Shown here: positions 61,735 to 64,000 of the stretch, piece by piece
Layout: every line of letters begins with the position of its first letter
Numbering within the stretch: position 1 is the stretch's first letter
From: Candidatus Sulfopaludibacter sp. SbA3
GTDB lineage: Bacteria; Acidobacteriota; Terriglobia; Bryobacterales; Bryobacteraceae
NCBI GenBank assembly: GCA_945890485.1
Contig: CAMDCN010000008.1
Coordinates: 186,001 to 250,000 of the forward strand
DNA length: 64,000 nucleotides
Direction of reading: 5' to 3'
The notes under the pieces: generated by a model
Seen by the model: only the letters and a program-made list of their open reading frames with translations
Database searches by the model: none
What the model was told of the DNA's origin: nothing
Position numbers and translations under genes: made by a program

Positions 61735-63225
61735 TTACGGCGCGGCGGCGCGCTTCTTCCCGTAGAAGAAATAGATTGCCAAGCCGATCCCCAACCATAC
61801 GAAGAACCGCACCCACGTCTCAAGCGGCAGGCTCAGCATCAGCAGGAAGCAGAAGAAAATGGATAGGATCGGAATCGCGGGCACCCAAGGCACTCGAAAG
61901 CCTCGAGGCCGGTCCGGCTGTGTCTTGCGCAACACCAGCACCCCGACTGATGCCAGCATAAACGCAAACAGCGTGCCGATGTTGGAAAGGTCGGCGAAGG
62001 TTCCAATGTCAAAAATGCCAGCCGGGATTCCCACCAGGAAACCAGCCACCCAAGTCGCCGTATGCGGCGTCTTGTACTTCGGATGAACCGTGGCGAAGCG
62101 GTCCGGCAAAAACCGGTCTCTTGCCATCGCAAACCAGATCCGGGCCTGACCATACTGGAAAACGAGCAGCGAGCTCAACATTCCGATCACGGCGCCGGTG
62201 GAAACCACCACCTGCAGATTATCTTTCCCAATTGACGTAAGCGCCTTGGCCACCGGGGCCGCCGTGTCCAACTCCTTCCAGTTGATGACGCCCGTCAACA
62301 CCGTAGCCACCGCGGCATAGAGCACCGCGCAGATGCCGAGGGTCATAAAGATGCCGAAGGGCAGATCCCGCTTCGGGTTCTGGCACTCCTCCGCCGCTGT
62401 CGATACCGAATCGAAACCGATGTAGGTGAAGAAGACAATCGCGGCACCCGTTAGAACGCCTGAAAACCCGTTCGGCATAAACGGCGTGTAGTTGGCCGCA
62501 TTCACGGAACCGGCCGCACCGAACACGAAAATCAGGATGGCCGCGACTTTGATGAAAACCATCACCAGGTTCGCCCGTGCCGATTCCTGCACGCCCTTCA
62601 CCAGGACCCAGGTCACGCCCATCAGGATGATCAGCGTTGGCAAGTTGAACCATGCGCCCGAAAACTGGCCGCCCACAATCATCGGCTGCGACAGCACAAA
62701 CGGCAATTCGACGCCGATCAGCGTCTTTAATATCGCATTGATGTAGGCCGAAAAGCCCACGGCCACCGCCATATTCGATACGGCGTATTCCAGAATCAGA
62801 TCCCACCCGATAATCCACGCCACTATCTCGCCCATCGTGGCATACGCATACGTATACGCACTGCCCGCCACCGGAATCATGGATGCCAGTTCCGCATAGC
62901 AAAGCCCCGCCAATCCGCAAATTAGCGCAAGAATGATAAACGAAAGAGCCACCGCTGGTCCCGCTCCCGGCCGGCCAATAGTCGACACGGCGTCCGGCCC
63001 GTTGAGCAACAGGTCGAGCACCGGCGCGTGAAAAATGGAGTGAGTGCTTAGGGTAACGCCAGCGGCGGCGGTCCCGGTTAGGCTGAAAATCCCGGAGCCA
63101 ATGACGGCTCCGATGCCTAACGCGGTAAGGCTCCAGGGTCCTAGCGACCTTTCAAGTCGCCGACCCGATTGTTCCGAATCTGAGATCAGAGCATCAATGC
63201 TCTTCTTACGAAACAACTGGCTCAC
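61735..63225 (-). CDS. APC family amino acid permease (cationic amino acid transporter type)
   Basis: A 496-residue transporter with 12-14 membrane helices. The first helix has the unwound substrate site 'IGAVIGSGIFSLTG'; 'CYAELASMIPVAGSAYTYAY' and 'FFTYIGFDSVSTAAEE' are diagnostic for the CAT/YfnA branch, which takes up arginine, lysine or related amino acids by proton symport. The start is GTG 63225 with GGGAGG about eight bases before it. Stands alone between the small basic protein gene and the TIGR03437 gene. Confidence 0.93.
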   Translation of the reverse strand: MSQLFRKKSIDALISDSEQSGRRLERSLGPWSLTALGIGAVIGSGIFSLTGTAAAGVTLSTHSIFHAPVLDLLLNGPDAVSTIGRPGAGPAVALSFIILALICGLAGLCYAELASMIPVAGSAYTYAYATMGEIVAWIIGWDLILEYAVSNMAVAVGFSAYINAILKTLIGVELPFVLSQPMIVGGQFSGAWFNLPTLIILMGVTWVLVKGVQESARANLVMVFIKVAAILIFVFGAAGSVNAANYTPFMPNGFSGVLTGAAIVFFTYIGFDSVSTAAEECQNPKRDLPFGIFMTLGICAVLYAAVATVLTGVINWKELDTAAPVAKALTSIGKDNLQVVVSTGAVIGMLSSLLVFQYGQARIWFAMARDRFLPDRFATVHPKYKTPHTATWVAGFLVGIPAGIFDIGTFADLSNIGTLFAFMLASVGVLVLRKTQPDRPRGFRVPWVPAIPILSIFFCFLLMLSLPLETWVRFFVWLGIGLAIYFFYGKKRAAAP

Positions 63226-63257
63226 GGCTGGAGCCTCCCGCGATGGATTTTTACCGC

Positions 63258-63422
63258 TTAGCGCTTACGGATCGTCTGACCCTTAACCATCTTCTTCACT
63301 TTCTTCTTCATCGAACCGCGGGCTACGGTTTCAGCGCGCTTCGGCTTGGCCGGCGCCTCAGCGCGGGCTTTGCGCTTCAGTTCTTTGCGTTCTTTTCTGT
63401 CGGAGACGTGCTTCGTATTCAT
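63258..63422 (-). CDS. 54-residue very basic protein
   Basis: A small Lys/Arg-rich protein starting 'MNTKHVSDRKERKELKRKAR' and ending 'KGQTIRKR', with about 40% basic residues. Its ATG overlaps the stop of the helicase gene (ATGA), good evidence of a real translated ORF in the same operon. It resembles the basic tails of ribosome- or nucleic-acid-binding small proteins and could bind rRNA or DNA; I do not recognise the family. No stop-to-start gap or frame problem is seen. Confidence 0.6.
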   Translation of the reverse strand: MNTKHVSDRKERKELKRKARAEAPAKPKRAETVARGSMKKKVKKMVKGQTIRKR

Positions 63423-64000
63423 TCGGAAATTTTCAATCCTGCGTATTTGGCGACGAGCTTCTTCAAGCCGTGACCGGCAAAACTAACTGTCAGTTTAGCA
63501 TCATCTCCGTCCCCTTCTTGACGCAAGACGTTGCCACGGCCATATTTCGCGTGATTTACCACCGCCCCAACGTAATTTCCTGGCTTCCGGACGGCTTGCC
63601 GGGGCGGCGCAGGCGTAAACGGCACCTTGCTGGGCGCAATCATCGGCTTCCCGCCCGAGTTCGGTGGCGCGGGCCGCTGATACGGTTGAGCGGCCGGGGG
63701 CGGGGAAGCCGGCGGCCGGGACACGGGAGCCGAGTCCACTTCTGCTTCCAACTCCTGCAGCCACGGCGGCCGGTCATCTTTCGGTTTCGGCATCGGCGCA
63801 GGCGCCGCCGCGGCTTTCGCCGCGATGTTCGGAGGCACCTTCACGCCGCGGTCCTCAAAATACCGGGCGATGTTATCCACCGAGTTGTACGTTTTGCCGG
63901 TGAACAGATTCTTCTTCACCGATTCGCGGACCTCTTCCCGTTCCAGGAACAGCTCTACCTCGGCACTGTCTTCTTCTTTCGAGGTCGAGTTCGCCCCCGC
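63419..64000 (-). CDS. UvrD/PcrA-type helicase, C-terminal part (cut by window end)
   Basis: The frame is open to the window edge; 193 residues are visible. The last 55 residues ('GNYVGAVVNHAKYGRGNVLR' ... 'GLKKLVAKYAGLKISE') match the Tudor-like C-terminal domain of PcrA/UvrD, which binds RNA polymerase. Before it is a Pro-rich linker and a segment with 'TGKTYNSVDNIARYFEDRG' seen at the end of acidobacterial UvrD-like helicases. The motor domains lie outside the window. A start at GTG 63919 is possible but not needed. The basic 54-residue gene is coupled to its stop. Confidence 0.7.
   Translation of the reverse strand, partial: AGANSTSKEEDSAEVELFLEREEVRESVKKNLFTGKTYNSVDNIARYFEDRGVKVPPNIAAKAAAAPAPMPKPKDDRPPWLQELEAEVDSAPVSRPPASPPPAAQPYQRPAPPNSGGKPMIAPSKVPFTPAPPRQAVRKPGNYVGAVVNHAKYGRGNVLRQEGDGDDAKLTVSFAGHGLKKLVAKYAGLKISE

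Overview
The window (about 60% G+C, 64 kb) looks like chromosomal DNA of an acidobacterium of the Solibacteres/Bryobacterales type. The pointers are a protein with the 'Solibacter' TIGR03437 repeat-type domain (59960-61603), an Oar-like TonB-dependent receptor with an N-terminal carboxypeptidase-regulatory domain, a DinB-like exported protein, an exosortase/EpsI pair and a PQQ-type quinoprotein. This assignment is inference from family content; no rRNA, tRNA, CRISPR array, insertion sequence or prophage was found.

Layout. 1-2.3 kb: end of a dicarboxylate-type symporter, a small membrane protein, an exported serine hydrolase and lipoyl synthase. 2.6-9.7 kb: the complete Na+-translocating NADH:quinone oxidoreductase operon nqrABCDEF, facing its own maturation genes (apbE flavin transferase and an NqrM-like Cys-rich membrane protein) on the other strand. 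10.2-12.4 kb: a large exported phage-tail-fibre-like protein whose leader holds an intrinsic terminator. 12.4-17.7 kb: DinB-like protein, FtsK, UppP and pyruvate kinase. 17.8-19.9 kb: exosortase plus EpsI, then a SPOR protein. 19.9-23.6 kb: XdhC, MocA-like and AsmA-like proteins, translationally coupled. 23.6-26.1 kb: a minimal sensor kinase divergent from a glycogen debranching enzyme.

26.0-35.2 kb is one long minus-strand operon: methyltransferase, GT2 glycosyltransferase, two tandem related GT-C-like membrane proteins, YihY, UvrB and a DUF2520 protein. 35.2-40.5 kb: an orphan efflux adaptor lipoprotein, a coiled-coil membrane protein, thymidine kinase, a methyltransferase and a PQQ-dependent dehydrogenase.

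The most interesting region is 40.6-52.7 kb. A plus-strand chain, most of it joined by 4-base stop/start overlaps, encodes a peptide-type ABC importer (two ATPases, two permeases, a binding protein), an ECF sigma factor, a 904-residue TPR-CHAT protease with intact His/Cys dyad, a small zinc-finger anti-sigma-like protein and a secreted subtilisin. The order sigma / TPR-CHAT / small partner recalls the Csx29-Csx30-sigma module of type III-E CRISPR systems, but there is no CRISPR here. It is proposed as a candidate protease-controlled transcription switch linked to extracellular proteolysis and peptide uptake.

52.7-64 kb is all minus strand: a PhoD-like phosphatase, the TonB-dependent receptor with a recognisable promoter and terminator, a YncE-like beta-propeller, the TIGR03437 protein, an amino acid permease, a 54-residue basic protein and the C-terminal part of a UvrD/PcrA-type helicase cut by the window end.
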